Positions 43,214-53,117 are shown, counted from the stretch's first letter. The stretch is DNA of 64,000 bases from Vagococcus fluvialis bH819 (GCF_900163795.1 NZ_FWFD01000015.1:558001-622000); one strand, 5' to 3'. Made by a program: numbers and translations. The notes: a model not told the origin generated them from the sequence alone.

Positions 43214-44827
43214 ATGGAAAAGGTACATGAGTTAAAAGATACTCTCATCGAAAAATGGAAGAATTTAGGGAGAATTGGGAAGTTAAGTATTATGATGGCT
43301 GGAGTTAGTCTCCTTCTAATTATTATTTTTTCAACATATGTGAGAAATAAAACAGATTATGCCGTTTTATTTTCTGATTTATCAGATGTTGATTCGGGGA
43401 ATATTGTTAAAAGCCTAGACGAACGAGGTATGAAATACAAATTAGATGATAAAGGAAGTAAGATCCTAGTCGAGTCAAATGAAATAGATAAAATCCGAAT
43501 TGAACTGGCGATGGATAATCAATTACCTAATAAATCAACTGGTTTTGAAATTTTTGATGAAAAGAACATGATGACGACTGATGAAGATCGTAAAATTATG
43601 TATCAACGAGCGATAACTGGAGAGTTACAACGATCAATTGAATCTCTTGATGCTGTAAAAGAAGCTAAAGTAATGTTAGTTACACCAGATAGAAGTATAT
43701 TCGAAGAGAAAAATAAAGAAGCAACAGCATCTATTATTTTAAAACTTAAGCCTAATCAAATTTTAAGTGAAGATGCTATAAAAGGGATTGCTTCTTTAAC
43801 AAGTGGAGCTGTCGAAAATTTACCACAAAAAAATATAAAAATTGTTGATGAACAAGGGAATGTTCTTTCAGATATTTTAGATGAAAAAAGAGGGAATGGT
43901 TCTACTGACTTAACAGGTAAATATCAAAAAGCTAAAGATGATTTTGAAGTTAAGCTTGAAGATAAAACAAATAGTATGTTAGGAACTCTATTTGAAAAAG
44001 ATAAATTGAATGTTGCAGTTAATGTAGATTTAGATTTTGATTCTATAGAAAGAACATCCGTAGTCTATGATAATCCTAGAGTTAGAAGTGAAGAAATAAA
44101 AGCTAATTCTGACGGTGCCGGAATTGATCAACAAGCAATAGAAGGCGGAAATATTCAAGATAATGTTACTAATGTTATTGGAGATGATGGAGAAAATGGA
44201 AAATCTTATAGTCATACTATAAATAATGAACTTGATACTGAAACAACCAAAGTTCTTAATGCTCCTGGTGTAGTCAAAAGAGTAACTGCTTCAGTTTTAA
44301 TAAACGAAAATTTATCTGTTCAAGAAAAAAATCAAATCGAAGAGTTAGTACAGTCAGCTGTTGGATTTGATCGTGAACGTGGTGACAAAATAACGATTCA
44401 AGGAATAAAATTTGCAAAAGAAGATGATATAGACGCAGAAGATGGAAATGGTAATAAATCAGCAAAATTAAAAGATATATTACTTAGTCCGATTGGAGTA
44501 GCTATTATTTCAGTAATTATATTGACTGCAATTCTTTTAATTATATTTATTATTAGAAATAAAAAGAAAAAAGACGATTTTTATGATTATGAACAAATAG
44601 ATGTTGCTGGAGAAAATCTAAATATTACTGACAGTGAGGAAATCAATCAAGTTGTAAGTAATATTGAGGAAAATATATCAAAAATAGAAAAATCAGAACC
44701 AATGAATGAAGATGAGAATTTACAGTATCAAGATGCAATTGAAAAAGAAGAAAAGGCTAAACAATATGCAAAAAATAACCCAGAACTTGCAGCAGAATTA
44801 ATTAAAGTTTGGATGAAAGATGAGTAG
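43214..44827 (+). CDS. fliF: Flagellar MS-ring protein FliF
   Basis: 537-residue ring protein. Two membrane segments, ~23-42 ('LSIMMAGVSLLLIIIFSTYV') and ~418-445, enclose a large periplasmic-side region with ring-building motifs ('YAVLFSDLSDVDSGNIVKSL', 'YQRAITGELQRSIESLDAV', 'VMLVTPDRS'). The C-terminal tail binds FliG. The ATG at 43214 has a GAAGGG site about 14 bases upstream, rather far, but no better start fits. Confidence 0.95.
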   Translation: MEKVHELKDTLIEKWKNLGRIGKLSIMMAGVSLLLIIIFSTYVRNKTDYAVLFSDLSDVDSGNIVKSLDERGMKYKLDDKGSKILVESNEIDKIRIELAMDNQLPNKSTGFEIFDEKNMMTTDEDRKIMYQRAITGELQRSIESLDAVKEAKVMLVTPDRSIFEEKNKEATASIILKLKPNQILSEDAIKGIASLTSGAVENLPQKNIKIVDEQGNVLSDILDEKRGNGSTDLTGKYQKAKDDFEVKLEDKTNSMLGTLFEKDKLNVAVNVDLDFDSIERTSVVYDNPRVRSEEIKANSDGAGIDQQAIEGGNIQDNVTNVIGDDGENGKSYSHTINNELDTETTKVLNAPGVVKRVTASVLINENLSVQEKNQIEELVQSAVGFDRERGDKITIQGIKFAKEDDIDAEDGNGNKSAKLKDILLSPIGVAIISVIILTAILLIIFIIRNKKKKDDFYDYEQIDVAGENLNITDSEEINQVVSNIEENISKIEKSEPMNEDENLQYQDAIEKEEKAKQYAKNNPELAAELIKVWMKDE

Positions 44828-44835
44828 GTGAGTCA

Positions 44836-45840
44836 ATGGAAAATGTAAATGGAATAAGAAAAGCAGCTCTTTTATTGATTTCACTAGGATCTGAGACATC
44901 CTCTCAAATAATGAAGCTTCTTCCTGAAAAACATATTCAAAAAGTTAGTTATGAAATAGCTAATATAGATCATGTTAATCCAGAAGAAAAAGAACTGGTT
45001 ATAGAGGAATTTATCCATATGTCTACTGCACGTAGACATATGATTGATGGTGGAATTGATTATGCAGTAGATTTATTAAATAAGGCTCTAGGAGCTCAAA
45101 AAGCTAAAGAAGTTATAGACGTGTTAACGCAAATTCAATTGAGAGAACGACCTTTTAATATTGCTAGAAAAGCGGATCCTCAGCAATTAACTAACTTACT
45201 ATTAGAGGAACATCCTCAAACAGTAGCTTTGATTTTATGTTATATGCAACCAGATAAAGCAGCAGAAATTTTAGCCAATTTTCCAGATAATAGACAAGCT
45301 GAAATCGCTGAAAAAATAGGAACGATTTCTGGGACATCACCTATTATTATCGAAAAAATTGAGCAAGTAATTGAAAATAAATTCTCTAACTTTATTGAAA
45401 ATGATACTGAAAATGTCGGTGGTGTGGATACATTAGTTGAGATTTTAAATTCAGTTGGTAGAAGTACAGAGAAAAATATTATTAGTGATCTTGAGAAAAC
45501 TCAACCAGAGCTATCGGAAGAAATTAAAGCTAATCTATTTACGTTTGACGATATTGTTGGACTTGAAAGATCAGATGTACAAAAAGTATTACGTGAAGTT
45601 AATCATGATGTGCTAGTTCTCGCTCTTAAAGGTGCGTCTGATACAATTAAAGACTTTATTTATGGCAATCAAAGTACTCGTTCTGTTGAAATGTTAAAAG
45701 AAGATTTACAATTTATGGGACCTGCTAGATTATCTGCCGTTGAGGAAGCTCAACAAAATATTGTTGCAGTTATTCGTCGATTAGATGAGGAGGGAGAAAT
45801 TTACATCGGAAGAGGTGATCAAGATGCAGTCATCTCATAA
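44836..45840 (+). CDS. fliG: Flagellar motor switch protein FliG
   Basis: 334-residue rotor protein on which the MotA stator acts. 'GIRKAALLLISLGSETSSQI' opens the FliF-binding domain; the middle domain has the EHPQ motif ('LLEEHPQTVALILCYM'); the C-terminal torque domain is 'LFTFDDIVGLERSDVQKVLR'. TAGGTGA lies before the ATG. Overlaps fliH by 17 bases. Confidence 0.96.
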   Translation: MENVNGIRKAALLLISLGSETSSQIMKLLPEKHIQKVSYEIANIDHVNPEEKELVIEEFIHMSTARRHMIDGGIDYAVDLLNKALGAQKAKEVIDVLTQIQLRERPFNIARKADPQQLTNLLLEEHPQTVALILCYMQPDKAAEILANFPDNRQAEIAEKIGTISGTSPIIIEKIEQVIENKFSNFIENDTENVGGVDTLVEILNSVGRSTEKNIISDLEKTQPELSEEIKANLFTFDDIVGLERSDVQKVLREVNHDVLVLALKGASDTIKDFIYGNQSTRSVEMLKEDLQFMGPARLSAVEEAQQNIVAVIRRLDEEGEIYIGRGDQDAVIS

Positions 45841-46675
45841 TTTTTTTAAATATAAAAATGTTGTTGAACGACAAGATGTAAAAAAAATTGAAACAACATA
45901 TATACCTAAAAAAAAGGAAATAAATTTCCTTAATAGTGATGAAAATATAAATTTTTTTGATGCGAATACTCAAACAGATGAATCTCGGGATTATCAAAGT
46001 GTTAGAATAACCCAATTTAATTTAGAGTTAGAAAAAATGAAAAAAAAGTACCATCAAGTAATAAAAAAAGAAAGAGATAAATTTTTTAAAGAATTAAGAC
46101 TAATAAAAGAAAATGTGATAGAAAGTTCATATCAAGAAGGTGAGCTTCTAAAAAAAGAAGCCTATCAATCTGGTTTAAAAGAAGGTCGGTTAGATGGATA
46201 TGAAGTTGGAAAAGTAGAAGGTTATCAAGCAGGTATTGAAGAATCTGAATATCTAAAAAAGAATGCATTGAAAATTATTGAAGAAGCAAAAAAAGAAGTA
46301 GTCACTTACCAAAAAGAAAAACAATCTGATTTTGTAAATTTAGCATCAATTATGGCAGAAAAAATAATTAATAAAGAACTATCTTTAAATGAGATAGAAT
46401 TGAGTGATATTTTACAACCTGTTCTAAATAAATTAGACAAAGATAATAATTTTATCACTATATTTGTTACAAAATCTAATTTTGAAAGTACTAAAACATA
46501 TATGCAAAAAGTAAAAAATGAATTTCCTAGTATTAAATTTGCAGTATTTGTTGATGATTCTTTGGAATTAAATGGTTGTGTTATTGATACAAACTTTGAA
46601 GTTATTGATTTACAAATAAGAAAACAACTTGATTTAATGGTTTTGGATATAACTAAAGGTGAGTTGAATGAATGA
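45824..46675 (+). CDS. fliH: Flagellar export protein FliH
   Basis: 283-residue regulator of the export ATPase FliI. A central helical stretch with glycine-spaced repeats ('GLKEGRLDGYEVGKVEGYQA') is typical of FliH; the C-terminal domain resembles the V-ATPase E subunit. The ATG at 45824, with GAGGTGA upstream, is chosen over an earlier in-frame TTG inside fliG. Overlaps fliI by 8 bases. Confidence 0.85.
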   Translation: MQSSHNFFKYKNVVERQDVKKIETTYIPKKKEINFLNSDENINFFDANTQTDESRDYQSVRITQFNLELEKMKKKYHQVIKKERDKFFKELRLIKENVIESSYQEGELLKKEAYQSGLKEGRLDGYEVGKVEGYQAGIEESEYLKKNALKIIEEAKKEVVTYQKEKQSDFVNLASIMAEKIINKELSLNEIELSDILQPVLNKLDKDNNFITIFVTKSNFESTKTYMQKVKNEFPSIKFAVFVDDSLELNGCVIDTNFEVIDLQIRKQLDLMVLDITKGELNE

Positions 46676-47996
46676 AAATTTATCAATAAGTAATCTTAAT
46701 AATAAGTTTAGTAAAAAAGACTATATCATAAGGTTTGGAAAAGTTAGCCAAGTGGTTGGTTTAATAATAAAAGTGGAAGGTCTGGATGTTTTTATAGGTG
46801 AAGTTTGTCACATAGAAATAGAAAAAACTAAAAAGATCGTTATGGCTGAGGTAGTTGGATTTGTTAATAAAACAGTATTGTTAATGCCTTTAGATGAGTT
46901 AAAAGGAATTGGACCTGGTTGTTTAGTAAAACCGACTGGAACATCTCTTGAGGTGGAAATTTCAGATGATTTATTAGGGAAAACATTAGACGGACTTGGT
47001 AGAATTTTGACTGGTGAAAAAAATAAAGCAGGAACGATATATCCAGTGGATCAAGAATCACCAGATCCATTTAAAAGAAGGCGTATAGAAACTGTAATGA
47101 GTACTGGTGTAAAAGCAATTGATGGAATTTTAACTGTAGGAGAAGGTCAACGGCTTGGGATTTTTGCCGGTAGTGGGGTAGGAAAAAGTACCTTGTTAGG
47201 AATGATTGCAAGAAATTGTGATGCTGATGTTATAGTAATTGGTTTAATAGGTGAACGTGGACGAGAAGTGACAGAATTTATTGAAAATGATTTAGGTCCA
47301 GAAGGCTATAAAAAATCGGTAATTGTTTGCGCTACCTCAGATCAGCCACCTTTAGTAAGATTGAAGGGAGCGTTTGTAGCTACTGCAGTAGCAGAATATT
47401 ACAGAGATCAAGGGAAAAAGGTTGTCTTAATGATGGACTCAGTAACACGATTTGCAATGGCTCAAAGAGAAATTGGTCTAGCTACTGGTGAACCACCTAC
47501 ATCCAAAGGGTATACTCCTTCTGTTTTCGCAATGTTACCAAGATTATTAGAACGAAGTGGTATGTCAGATAAAGGTTCAATTACTGCTTTTTACACTGTT
47601 CTAGTTGAAGGTGATGATATGAATGAACCTATAGCTGATGCAGTTCGAGGGATTTTGGATGGGCATGTTGTGTTATCAAGAAAAATAGCAGGAGAAAATC
47701 ATTATCCTGCTATTGATATTCAACAGAGTTTGAGTAGATTAATGAAAACCATTGTTCATGCTGATCAAAATGAAAAAGCTGGAAAGCTCAAAGAAAATTT
47801 ATCCATTTATGCTGATGCAAAAGATTTAATTGATATTGGTGCATACAAAATTGGAACAAATCCTAAAGTAGACCAAGCTATTGAATTACAAGATGATATA
47901 AAAAAATTTTTAGTTCAAAAAGTGGATGAACCCTTTTCTTTTAATCAAACAACGGAAATGCTAAATCAGATATTTTTATCAAAAAAACAATGGTAA
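46668..47996 (+). CDS. fliI: Flagellum-specific ATPase FliI
   Basis: 442-residue ATPase that drives unfolding and delivery of export substrates. Walker A 'GSGVGKST' (residues 167-174), 'VIGLIGERGREVTEF', Walker B 'KVVLMMDSVTRFAMAQRE' and 'PPTSKGYTPSVFAMLPRLLE' are near-identical to FliI/SctN. Start ATG 46668 with AAAGGTGAG upstream. Confidence 0.97.
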   Translation: MNENLSISNLNNKFSKKDYIIRFGKVSQVVGLIIKVEGLDVFIGEVCHIEIEKTKKIVMAEVVGFVNKTVLLMPLDELKGIGPGCLVKPTGTSLEVEISDDLLGKTLDGLGRILTGEKNKAGTIYPVDQESPDPFKRRRIETVMSTGVKAIDGILTVGEGQRLGIFAGSGVGKSTLLGMIARNCDADVIVIGLIGERGREVTEFIENDLGPEGYKKSVIVCATSDQPPLVRLKGAFVATAVAEYYRDQGKKVVLMMDSVTRFAMAQREIGLATGEPPTSKGYTPSVFAMLPRLLERSGMSDKGSITAFYTVLVEGDDMNEPIADAVRGILDGHVVLSRKIAGENHYPAIDIQQSLSRLMKTIVHADQNEKAGKLKENLSIYADAKDLIDIGAYKIGTNPKVDQAIELQDDIKKFLVQKVDEPFSFNQTTEMLNQIFLSKKQW

Positions 47997-48010
47997 GGAA
48001 GTGTTTTTGA

Positions 48011-48445
48011 TTGGGACAGTATAAATTTTCTTTAGATAATATTTTAAATTGGAGGTCTTCGCAAGAAGAAGATGCTAAAAGATCATTTTTGGTATACCAA
48101 CAAGCTCAAAGAGAACAAGAAAGCATTTTAGAAGGTATTGTAGAAGCTAGATGTAGAATAAAACAAGAGCAAACAAATTTAGTGGATATCAACACATTGA
48201 GACAGCAATATATCTATAAAAATCATCTAGACAATGAAATAGTTAAACAAGAAGAGACAGTTAAAAAATATTCTAATGAGACTGAAAAAATGAAAGAAAT
48301 TTTTGTTGGTGCTCAAAAAGAACGAAAAATTTTAGAAAAACTAAAAGAAAAACATTTTGATAGTTATTTACTTGAGCAAAAAAGTGAGGAACAAAAAGAG
48401 TTAGATGAAATGGGAACATTACGTTTCAAAAATTCAGTTATATAG
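48011..48445 (+). CDS. fliJ: Flagellar FliJ family protein
   Basis: 144-residue helical coiled-coil stalk protein of the export ATPase ('FSLDNILNWRSSQEEDAKRS', cut to the opening; 'RQQYIYKNHLDNEIVKQEE'). Identity rests on its place between fliI and fliK and on the coil pattern. TTG start 48011 with AAGGAAG about nine bases upstream. Confidence 0.82.
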   Translation: MGQYKFSLDNILNWRSSQEEDAKRSFLVYQQAQREQESILEGIVEARCRIKQEQTNLVDINTLRQQYIYKNHLDNEIVKQEETVKKYSNETEKMKEIFVGAQKERKILEKLKEKHFDSYLLEQKSEEQKELDEMGTLRFKNSVI

Positions 48446-48462
48446 AAAAGAAGTGAAAACTA

Positions 48463-49731
48463 ATGGATGTAGGAATGATTGCCTCAGTTAACGATAATAG
48501 TTCAAAAAAAGCAGGGAAAAAAATTGAAGGAAATCAAGATGTTTTTTCTGACTTATTATGTAATCAATTAGTTGCTAATGAAAATATGCAAAATATTGAA
48601 ACAAATGAAAATTTTGAACGAATAATGGTTAATGATGAGTCTGGAGATATTAAAAGTGAACTAAAAGAAAAATCAGAAAGTGTAGTAATCAAAGATAAAA
48701 CTGTTAAAGATGAGTTAATTGAAGAATCTAAAATAGATTCAAATTTAAATAATTATTTAGAGTCTAATATTGATTTAAATAAGAACAACGAAACAGAAAT
48801 TAAAGAATTTGTTATTTCAAAATTCAAAGATAGTAACTTAAGTTATAGTAATACTGAAATTAGTAGAGAATCATTAATATCTATTAATTTAGCGGGAAAA
48901 TCTGAGGTGCATGGAGTTAGATCAATTGATCTAAGTGAGCTTAAAAAGGAAACTAATTTCACTAATATAAATTCAGAAAATAGCACTAAATCTCTGATTT
49001 CATTAGAGGAACAAGATAAAATATTAAAAAAAGAATCTATTACAAATTTAACAACTAAAAATAATGAAATAAATTTTATCGATCTTACTAACTCAATGAA
49101 CGCTTCACAACAAAAAAAAGAAATTAGTCTGGATGAACCAATAGAGAAAATAAATAATCAAATAACAAAAGTGAATGAAAACGATATTGACTATCAGAAT
49201 TATAATATGTTAATTAGAGACAGTGAAAATGAAGTAACAAAAGAAACAAGTGATTTTAATCAATCTAAAATAAGTGGAAATTCAAATTTTGATACTGAAA
49301 ATATGGAAAATATAGTAACTAAAATTATTAGGGAAACAGATAGTTTAGATAGTAATAATAGCAAAAGTTTCAAAATAACACTAAAGCCTGAAAATCTTGG
49401 TGATTTAGATGTCATTATAGATATGAAGGACGGAAAATTAATTGCGAAATTTATAGTGGACACACCAAAAGTCAGAGAACTTATTACTCATAGTTTACCC
49501 ATGCTACAAGAAAATTTGGAAAAACAAAATATTGTAGTATCTAAAACAGAAGTTTTATTAAATTTATCAACTCAATCGGAATCACAATTTGAAGGTAATT
49601 TAGATCACAGACAGCAGAATCAACAAAATAAATTAAATTCCAACAAACAAATAAAACAGTATGACTCAAATGATGAATTAAAAAAAGTTCAAAGTAATAA
49701 TAATGGAGATTCAGTAGATATTTTAGTTTAA
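48463..49731 (+). CDS. fliK: Flagellar hook-length control protein FliK
   Basis: 422 residues. The first ~280 are low-complexity, rich in Asn, Lys, Ser and Glu, as expected for a molecular ruler; the C-terminal Flg_hook domain holds 'ITLKPENLGDLDVIIDM' and 'DTPKVRELITHSLPMLQENL'. A Gln/Asn-rich tail follows. The length of the disordered part sets hook length in other species. Confidence 0.88.
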   Translation: MDVGMIASVNDNSSKKAGKKIEGNQDVFSDLLCNQLVANENMQNIETNENFERIMVNDESGDIKSELKEKSESVVIKDKTVKDELIEESKIDSNLNNYLESNIDLNKNNETEIKEFVISKFKDSNLSYSNTEISRESLISINLAGKSEVHGVRSIDLSELKKETNFTNINSENSTKSLISLEEQDKILKKESITNLTTKNNEINFIDLTNSMNASQQKKEISLDEPIEKINNQITKVNENDIDYQNYNMLIRDSENEVTKETSDFNQSKISGNSNFDTENMENIVTKIIRETDSLDSNNSKSFKITLKPENLGDLDVIIDMKDGKLIAKFIVDTPKVRELITHSLPMLQENLEKQNIVVSKTEVLLNLSTQSESQFEGNLDHRQQNQQNKLNSNKQIKQYDSNDELKKVQSNNNGDSVDILV

Positions 49732-49743
49732 GGAGGTAAAAAA

Positions 49744-50229
49744 ATGCCGGATTTGATAGAAAATAGAGATGTGAGTAATGATTATACTGGTGGTTATGTT
49801 CCAACAGATAGAAAAAAAAATAATGGATTAGATATGGATGGTTTTCTAAAAATATTAGCAGCATCTATGGCTAACCCAAGCTTTGATGGATCCGATGGTG
49901 GTGGTAGTGGAGGGACTGATTATATAACACAAATGGTTACTTTTGCAACATTGGAACAACTTCAAGAAATAAGTGGAGATTTAGAATACACGATGATGAT
50001 GACTCATCAGCAACAAGCAATCGGATTGATTGGTCGAACAGTATCAGTTGTTGTGGATAAAGATACCACTATTGAAGGTGAAGTGGAACAAGTTAAATTT
50101 AAAGGTGGGCTAGCCACTATCGTAATCGACGGGAAAGATTATTTAATGGCTCAAGTGTCAACTATTGGAGCAGGAAAGAAAACAGAAGAAGAGACTGAAA
50201 AACCAGAACAAGAAAATCAAGATAAGTAA
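49744..50229 (+). CDS. flgD: Flagellar hook assembly (cap) protein FlgD
   Basis: 161-residue short FlgD. 'LDMDGFLKILAASMANP' and 'DYITQMVTFATLEQLQEIS' are the conserved N-terminal motifs, with a Gly/Ser insert between them; the rest is a small beta domain ('LIGRTVSVVVDKDTTIEGEV'). AAGGAGG precedes the ATG. It lies directly before flgE. Confidence 0.92.
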   Translation: MPDLIENRDVSNDYTGGYVPTDRKKNNGLDMDGFLKILAASMANPSFDGSDGGGSGGTDYITQMVTFATLEQLQEISGDLEYTMMMTHQQQAIGLIGRTVSVVVDKDTTIEGEVEQVKFKGGLATIVIDGKDYLMAQVSTIGAGKKTEEETEKPEQENQDK

Positions 50230-50321
50230 ATAGTGATTTTTGACAGCAGATTCATGATGAATAATTAATCTGTATGTTTAAAATATAAAAAAGCACAGTG
50301 TGCAATGTAAGGGGAAAAATA

Positions 50322-51221
50322 ATGTTAAACTCTATGAATTCAGGCGTAAGTGGGATGAAAAGTCAACAAACAAAAATGGATGTAACAGCCAATAATATTG
50401 CGAATGTTAATACTTATGGTTACAAATCAGAACGGGTGACATTTCAAGATGTTATGAGTAATACAGAAGCAAATGCACAAGGACCAACTATGACTGGTGG
50501 CGGTGGAGTTAATCCGCGACAAGTTGGTTTAGGTGTACAAGTTGGATCAATTGATAAGATGAATACGATTGGAACGCCTCAACCAACGGGGAGACCACTT
50601 GATTTTGCTTTAGATGATAAAGGCTACTTCGTCTTACAAAAAGATGATCAAGATGAAACGAAATACTACACAAGAAATGGTGCTTTTAGCTTGGATAGTA
50701 ATGGGACGTTAGTAAACGTTGATGGATATAAAGTAATGGGATATCAACCGAAAACAGGTGAGCCAATTAAGAATAGCCCAGAGTTTAATGCTCAAAATGA
50801 TTTAAAGGAACCGGTAGGACCTATTGTCATTCCTAATAAATTAACTACAGAAGATGGCAAAGAAATTAATTTAGTAAACTTCACAATTGATCAATCTGGT
50901 CTTGTTACTGGTCGCTATAGCGATGATAGTACTTATGTAATCGGACAAGTTGCAGTCACAACATTTGCAAATCCAGACGGTTTGGAAAAGCAAGGTGGAA
51001 ATAATTACATGCAATCTAATAACTCAGGTGAAGCTAATTATGTACGAGCAGGGCAAGACGGAAGTGGACGTTTAATTCAAGGCGCCCTTGAAGGGTCAAA
51101 TGTGGATTTAGCAACTGAATTTACGGATATGATTATTACGAGTCGAGCATATCAAGCGAACTCCAGATCAATTACAACATCAGATGAGATGCTTCAAGAA
51201 TTAATTAATTTAAAACGATAA
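50322..51221 (+). CDS. flgE: Flagellar hook protein FlgE
   Basis: 299-residue hook subunit. 'MNSGVSGMKSQQTKMDVTAN' and 'NIANVNTYGYKSERVTF' at the N-terminus, 'YYTRNGAFSLDSNGTLVNVD' in the middle and 'EGSNVDLATEFTDMIITSRA' at the end. Its length is close to the short Bacillus hook protein. The ATG at 50322 is used because AAGGGG (50309-50314) is the binding site. The 92-base gap before it is the largest in this part of the operon. Confidence 0.92.
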   Translation: MLNSMNSGVSGMKSQQTKMDVTANNIANVNTYGYKSERVTFQDVMSNTEANAQGPTMTGGGGVNPRQVGLGVQVGSIDKMNTIGTPQPTGRPLDFALDDKGYFVLQKDDQDETKYYTRNGAFSLDSNGTLVNVDGYKVMGYQPKTGEPIKNSPEFNAQNDLKEPVGPIVIPNKLTTEDGKEINLVNFTIDQSGLVTGRYSDDSTYVIGQVAVTTFANPDGLEKQGGNNYMQSNNSGEANYVRAGQDGSGRLIQGALEGSNVDLATEFTDMIITSRAYQANSRSITTSDEMLQELINLKR

Positions 51222-51259
51222 TATAAACCAGGTCTGTTGCTTGGTGGAAAGAGGATGAC

Positions 51260-51463
51260 ATGATTAAATTAACATCTATGAACAATCAGGAGTTTTATTT
51301 AAATTCTATGCTTATATATCGGATCGATCAAGCACCAGATACTGTGATTACATTATCTGATGGCAAAACAATTATGGTAAAAGAGTCTTCAGAAGAAGTA
51401 GTACAATTCTTTTTGAATTATCAAAAAGAGGTAAGAAATTTTACCAAGGAAAATGATAATTAA
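51260..51463 (+). CDS. flbD: FlbD/SwrD family flagellar protein
   Basis: 67-residue small protein with the family pattern 'MIKLTSMNNQEFYLNSMLIY' and 'IEQ..PDTVITLSDGKTIMV'-type core. In Bacillus the homologue SwrD raises motor torque. In most Firmicutes it lies before motAB; here it is directly before fliL because motAB sits elsewhere. Confidence 0.88.
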   Translation: MIKLTSMNNQEFYLNSMLIYRIDQAPDTVITLSDGKTIMVKESSEEVVQFFLNYQKEVRNFTKENDN

Positions 51464-51480
51464 TTTATGGGGTGTTGAAA

Positions 51481-51984
51481 ATGGAATCAGAAGAGCTTAG
51501 GGACGAAGAAAAAAAAGATAAAAAAAAGAGTATAAAATCAATTATTCTGATCATAGTTATTGCAGTAGTTGGTGTTATAGCAGGTACAGTAGGTACAATA
51601 ATTGGAAATAAATTCACACATAAAACAGAGCCGAAAACTGAAGTATTAGAAGTTGAAAAAAAATACAATAAAGATGAAGTATCCGTTCCTTTAGAAGAGT
51701 TTTTAGTTAATTTAGCAGAAGGACAAGATAAAGAAACTTCTTATATAAGAATTGAGTTATCACTATTAACAAGTAGTAGTAAGAATGCGGAAATTATTAC
51801 AAGTAATAATGAAGTCGTCCGAGATAGCATCATCAATAAATTAAGACAAAAAGATAGTGCTAGTATTTTAGCAGATCAAAATGGTGTTAATAAATTAAAA
51901 GAAGAATTAAGAGATCAGATTAACAAAGATTATGGTTCAGCGTTGGTACGAGAAGTTTTTATTACCAATTTAGTAATTCAGTAA
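51481..51984 (+). CDS. fliL: Flagellar basal body-associated protein FliL
   Basis: 167 residues: cytoplasmic charged N-terminus, one membrane segment (~20-44, 'SIILIIVIAVVGVIAGTVGT') and an extracytoplasmic domain with 'VPLEEFLVNLAEGQDKETSY' and 'VREVFITNLVIQ'. FliL supports stator function. The ATG at 51481 is chosen with GGGGTG as binding site; an upstream GTG at 51472 would include it. Confidence 0.88.
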   Translation: MESEELRDEEKKDKKKSIKSIILIIVIAVVGVIAGTVGTIIGNKFTHKTEPKTEVLEVEKKYNKDEVSVPLEEFLVNLAEGQDKETSYIRIELSLLTSSSKNAEIITSNNEVVRDSIINKLRQKDSASILADQNGVNKLKEELRDQINKDYGSALVREVFITNLVIQ

Positions 51985-52000
51985 CATAGAAGGGGAAATG

Positions 52001-52381
52001 ATGAGTAGTATTTTTTTAATTTTTAAAAGTATTGTTTTTCTATTTGCAGTGATCGTGTTAATAAGAATAACATTAAGCTATATGAATAAATTTAATCAAA
52101 AACAAAGTAAAAATATAGAAATTTTAGAAAAATTAACGGTTGGTAAAGAATCTTCAATGGCTATTGTACTTGTTTGTCAAAAATATTATTTAATGAGTAT
52201 GACATCTGAACGGAATGAATTGATCAAAGAACTATCAACTGAAGAAATAACACAAATAAAAATCCAAAAGATGGTTGATGATGAATTTAGAGAAAAGAGA
52301 CAAGCACAAATAATTGGTTTTTGTAAAAAAATAACAAAAAAAATTACTAAAAAGGAGATCAAGAATGAAGAGACGGATTAA
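52001..52381 (+). CDS. fliO: Flagellar biosynthesis protein FliO
   Basis: 126 residues with one N-terminal membrane segment ('SSIFLIFKSIVFLFAVIVLI') and a small cytoplasmic domain ('NIEILEKLTVGKESSMAIVL', 'KYYLMSMTSERNELIKEL'). FliO helps FliP assemble into the export gate. Identity rests on position and pattern. Tandem ATGs at 51998 and 52001; the second has the better distance from AGGGG. Confidence 0.8.
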   Translation: MSSIFLIFKSIVFLFAVIVLIRITLSYMNKFNQKQSKNIEILEKLTVGKESSMAIVLVCQKYYLMSMTSERNELIKELSTEEITQIKIQKMVDDEFREKRQAQIIGFCKKITKKITKKEIKNEETD

Positions 52382-53117
52382 AGATAAACTTACTTTAATA
52401 ATTCTTGGTCTTTTTTACTTTCCAATGAGAGCAACAGCTGCTCCTGTGGATGAGTTGACAGATACTGTTAGTAAGCTAGTTGGAACAACAGGAACAACAG
52501 ATTCAGTAAAGTTATTCGTACTAATGACTGTTCTAACACTGATTCCAACTCTTTTAATTTTAACAACATGTTTCACAAGAATAATTATGGTTCTTTCGTT
52601 TGTTAGAAATTCATTAGGAACACAACAGACACCACCTAATCAAGTGCTTATAGGGATTGCTTTGTTTCTAACATTTTTTATTATGCAACCTGTATATAGC
52701 GAAGTGAATAAAACTGCAATCAAACCTTTGATGAAAGATGAAATTACGCAAGCTGAATCTATAAAGCTCGCGGAGAAACCGATAAAGAAATTTATGCTAA
52801 AAGAAACAAGAGAAAAAGATTTAGCTTTGTTTGTTAAAAATTCTAATCAAAAAGAAGTAAAGAATCCTGAGTCACTACCAATCCATATTGTGACACCAGC
52901 ATTTTTGATAAGTGAATTACGAACAGCATTTAGTATCGGATTCTTAATTTTTATTCCTTTCTTAATAATTGATATGGCTGTATCAAGTATATTAATGTCA
53001 ATGGGGATGTTTATGTTGTCACCTGTTATGATTTCTTTACCTTTCAAATTACTACTTTTTGTTTTAGTTGATGGTTGGTATTTAGTAGTTGAGACACTTG
53101 TACGAGGGTTCCAATAG
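52365..53117 (+). CDS. fliP: Flagellar export gate protein FliP
   Basis: 250-residue gate subunit with a cleavable signal sequence ('LIILGLFYFPMRATA'), then four membrane segments. The core 'TTCFTRIIMVLSFVRNSLGT', 'QTPPNQVLIGIALFLTFFIM' and 'FLIFIPFLIIDMAVSSILMS' is diagnostic. AAAAAGGAG before the ATG; overlaps fliO by 17 bases. Confidence 0.96.
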   Translation: MKRRIKDKLTLIILGLFYFPMRATAAPVDELTDTVSKLVGTTGTTDSVKLFVLMTVLTLIPTLLILTTCFTRIIMVLSFVRNSLGTQQTPPNQVLIGIALFLTFFIMQPVYSEVNKTAIKPLMKDEITQAESIKLAEKPIKKFMLKETREKDLALFVKNSNQKEVKNPESLPIHIVTPAFLISELRTAFSIGFLIFIPFLIIDMAVSSILMSMGMFMLSPVMISLPFKLLLFVLVDGWYLVVETLVRGFQ

